Shown here piece by piece: positions 61,998 to 64,000 of a stretch of 64,000 bases of DNA; positions within the stretch are counted from its first letter, which is position 1, and each line of letters begins with the position of its first letter. The notes under the pieces were generated by a model that saw only the letters and a program-made list of their open reading frames with translations, was not told the origin of the DNA and did not search any database. The DNA is taken from the NCBI RefSeq assembly GCF_030268205.1, contig NZ_BSQF01000001.1, positions 1,408,649-1,472,648 on the forward strand. Reading direction: 5' to 3'. Both the position numbers and the translations under genes were made by a program. The stretch is from Allomuricauda sp. NBRC 101325. Its GTDB lineage: Bacteria > Bacteroidota > Bacteroidia > Flavobacteriales > Flavobacteriaceae.

Positions 61998-63530
61998 ATG
62001 TCAGAAGTTAAACCAGTTAGCGAAAAACAATTGTTCGGACATCCTCAGGGGTTGTTCTATCTCTTTTTTGCGGAGTTATGGGAGCGTTTCAGTTTTTATG
62101 GAATGCGTGCCTTGCTTACGCTTTACATGGTGGATGTTATTTTTGAAGCCTTAATGGAGCGAGACTACGCGACCGCTGCGGTTTATTCTTCGTACGGATC
62201 TTTGGTATATGCATCTACCGTAATTGGAGGTCGTATTTCGGATAGTATTTTAGGAATGCGAAACTCCATTTTCTTGGGAGGTATTTTAATGGCGATCGGT
62301 CATTTTGTGCTAGCCATCGAGAACAATGTGGCATTTTTCTTGGCACTTTCATTGATCATCGCAGGTAACGGGTTTTTTAAGCCCAACATTTCTACTTTCG
62401 TAGGATCACTATATGAAGAAGGAGACCCAAGAAAAGATTCTGGATTTACCATTTTCTACATGGGTATTAATATCGGTGGCTGGGTAGCCCCATTATTATG
62501 TGGTTTCTTGGCTGCTAAATATGGCTGGCACTACGGTTTTGGTTTGGCAGGAATTGGAATGTTAACGGGACTTATTGTTTTTTACAGTGGTATTAAAAAA
62601 GGTGTTTTCGGTGACAAGGGATTGCCACCGGAAAATGGAAATATCGACAAAAAAGTAGCTGGCATCAAACAAGGTACTTTGGTTCCGATTTTGGCTTTTG
62701 TGTCCGTTCCTGTGATTGCTTTGCTTTTGTCTTCTTATAAAGCTTTGGGAGGAGAAGGTAGTTTCTTCGAGGACCAAAATATTGTGAATGTCATTTTTAA
62801 ACTGATTGGAATTTCCATTTTAGTGTATTTGGGATACATCATGTTTAAAGCTACGTTGGAAGAGCGCAAGAAATTGTTTGTTGCGGTATTGATCACATTC
62901 TTCATGACCATTTTCTGGGGATTCCATGAGCTTTCAGGGAGTGTGATTACGCTATTTGCCGCCCGAAATGTAGATTTGGAGGGCATCATGTCTGCTTCCC
63001 AGACCAACTCGCTAAACTCCATGTGGATAATTATTTTGGCCATTCCAATTTCATTGATGTGGCAATGGTTGTCCAAAAAGAATTTGAATCCTAGAACACC
63101 CTACAAATTTGGAATGGGATTGTTGTTCGCTGGAATCAGTTTTTATGCCTTGGCCATTAGTGGTGCTAGTGCCAATGAAAATGGTTTTGTTCCATTTACT
63201 TATTTATTGTTGATGTATTTCTTGCTTTCAGTGGGAGAGCTGTTCATGTCTCCAGTTGGATTGTCAAAAATCACAGATCTATCCCCAAAGCGCATTGTAG
63301 CCTTTATGATGGGGGTTTGGTTCCTTTCATCTGCATTTGCATTTCAGGTAGTTGGATTTATCGGAAAACAATTGGCCATCGAAAGTACCAGTAACGATGT
63401 TAGCGGTTTTGAAACGCTTGAAGTGTACACCGACGGTTTTATGTTGATTGCAAAATATGCTCTTGGGGCTGGGGTGCTGGTAATTTTAGCCTCCCCACTA
63501 ATCAAAAAATTGATGGGCAAGGTGCATTAA
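61998..63530 (+). CDS. POT-family proton-dependent oligopeptide transporter
   Basis: A 510-residue major-facilitator protein of the POT/PTR family with about 12-14 membrane segments. The ExxERF motif ELWERFSFYGM is near residues 26-36 and the PTR2 signature FTIFYMGINIGGW near 150. It takes up di- and tripeptides with protons, so the DPP IV gene just upstream would supply dipeptides for it; together they form a peptide-use unit. It overlaps the ComEC-like gene tail by 4 bp. Confidence 0.93.
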   Translation: MSEVKPVSEKQLFGHPQGLFYLFFAELWERFSFYGMRALLTLYMVDVIFEALMERDYATAAVYSSYGSLVYASTVIGGRISDSILGMRNSIFLGGILMAIGHFVLAIENNVAFFLALSLIIAGNGFFKPNISTFVGSLYEEGDPRKDSGFTIFYMGINIGGWVAPLLCGFLAAKYGWHYGFGLAGIGMLTGLIVFYSGIKKGVFGDKGLPPENGNIDKKVAGIKQGTLVPILAFVSVPVIALLLSSYKALGGEGSFFEDQNIVNVIFKLIGISILVYLGYIMFKATLEERKKLFVAVLITFFMTIFWGFHELSGSVITLFAARNVDLEGIMSASQTNSLNSMWIIILAIPISLMWQWLSKKNLNPRTPYKFGMGLLFAGISFYALAISGASANENGFVPFTYLLLMYFLLSVGELFMSPVGLSKITDLSPKRIVAFMMGVWFLSSAFAFQVVGFIGKQLAIESTSNDVSGFETLEVYTDGFMLIAKYALGAGVLVILASPLIKKLMGKVH

Positions 63531-64000
63531 TCATTCCCATTATCAAAAACATAATATCCCTTTTCGCCCGTGTGGTGGAAAGGGATTTCTTTTTCTGAAC
63601 AAGTTCGTTTCCAACGTTTCACGTAGCTTGGATAATTACTCCCATCGGCCAATACTATTTTGGGTTGAATGGAATCCAAAAGACGTTCCAAATTCACTTT
63701 TGGGGATTGGGTAAGCAAGAGGTAATCGTATTCTTTTTCCAAAGGAAACAGACCTAGACTGTCCATCACATACAGTTTTTTTGCCCCAAATTGGTAACTG
63801 TTCTGTACAGGTTTGATTGTTATGTTTTGAATTCGTTCCGCAACTGAAAAATCATTGACTATACTACCCAAATTTGATGAGTCGTTCGCATAAACAAACA
63901 TTTCAGATCCAGTTTGATGGAGTAACACCGTATTTCTAGATCTATGTGTCAAAATAAGCGTTTCAGTATTATTGGTTTGGTAGGTGGACCAAATCAGACA
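63527..64000 (-). CDS. ComEC/Rec2-like competence protein, C-terminal part
   Basis: The frame is open to the right window edge, so only the last 157 residues are seen. They match the C-terminal beta-lactamase-like tail of flavobacterial ComEC proteins: ETLILTHRSRNTVLLHQTGS, PKVNLERLLDSIQPKIVLAD, KRWKRTCSEKEIPFHHTGEK. ComEC is the membrane channel for single-stranded DNA uptake. Convergent with the POT gene. Confidence 0.8.
   Translation of the reverse strand, partial: CLIWSTYQTNNTETLILTHRSRNTVLLHQTGSEMFVYANDSSNLGSIVNDFSVAERIQNITIKPVQNSYQFGAKKLYVMDSLGLFPLEKEYDYLLLTQSPKVNLERLLDSIQPKIVLADGSNYPSYVKRWKRTCSEKEIPFHHTGEKGYYVFDNGND

Overview
The window looks like a chromosomal segment of a marine-type member of the Flavobacteriaceae (Bacteroidota), close to Muricauda/Allomuricauda in style. 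That assignment is inferred from gene content: a SusC/SusD outer-membrane pair, an arginine operon built around an N-acylornithine carbamoyltransferase, a mevalonate pathway pair (GYDIA-type GHMP kinase plus class II HMG-CoA reductase), an arsenosugar cluster, AT-rich spacers, and weak ribosome binding sites with frequent TTG/GTG starts. No insertion sequence, prophage, CRISPR array or rRNA was seen. Both ends cut a gene: an unknown secreted protein on the left and a ComEC-like competence protein on the right.

Layout. 0-1.5 kb: two secreted proteins of unknown function, each preceded by a copy of the same terminator plus 21-bp-spaced direct-repeat module. 1.5-11.8 kb: a complete one-direction arginine operon, read right to left (GNAT acyltransferase, argG, argC, proC, argD, argF', SDR, argB, argE, a 52-residue ORF, argH). 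In front of it is a short leader ORF with four consecutive arginine codons, an apparent arginine attenuator. Palindromic repeats sit in its spacers, and one copy lies inside argD. 11.8-15.4 kb: three glycosyltransferase genes. 15.5-18.4 kb: a membrane iron-sulfur protein and an FAD reductase. 18.6-21.6 kb: a GH113-like lipoprotein and a tandem amidase/pseudo-amidase pair. 21.6-24 kb: an arsenosugar-type operon (methyltransferase, nucleoside phosphorylase, glycosyltransferase), divergent from an atypical pyruvate kinase.

26-36.6 kb: a mixed region with a GH3-family acyl-adenylating enzyme, a membrane metalloprotease, a small beta-barrel, cardiolipin synthase, small envelope/stress proteins, a SRAP protein lacking its usual catalytic cysteine, an AraC regulator, an XRE regulator and three orphans. 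36.7-41.8 kb: a two-gene polysaccharide locus whose main product fuses a cellulose-synthase-like GT2, a GH26 hydrolase and a degenerate glycosidase barrel, paired with a lipoprotein glycosidase. 42.2 kb: tRNA-Phe. 42.4-50.2 kb: the envelope biogenesis cluster coaX, outer-membrane protein, TPR protein, lptC, small membrane protein, CorC/HlyC protein and PpiD-like foldase. A perfect terminator-like hairpin lies inside the start of lptC.

50.2-57.3 kb: two unknown secreted proteins, a SusD/SusC pair and a short membrane AraC regulator. 57.4-59.6 kb: GHMP kinase and HMG-CoA reductase. 59.8-63.5 kb: a DPP IV-type peptidase and a POT peptide transporter, which together suggest peptide use.

The signals most worth a second look are the arginine leader peptide, the GT2-GH26 fusion locus, a four-locus direct-repeat operator candidate, and several pseudoenzyme-like relatives of known enzymes.
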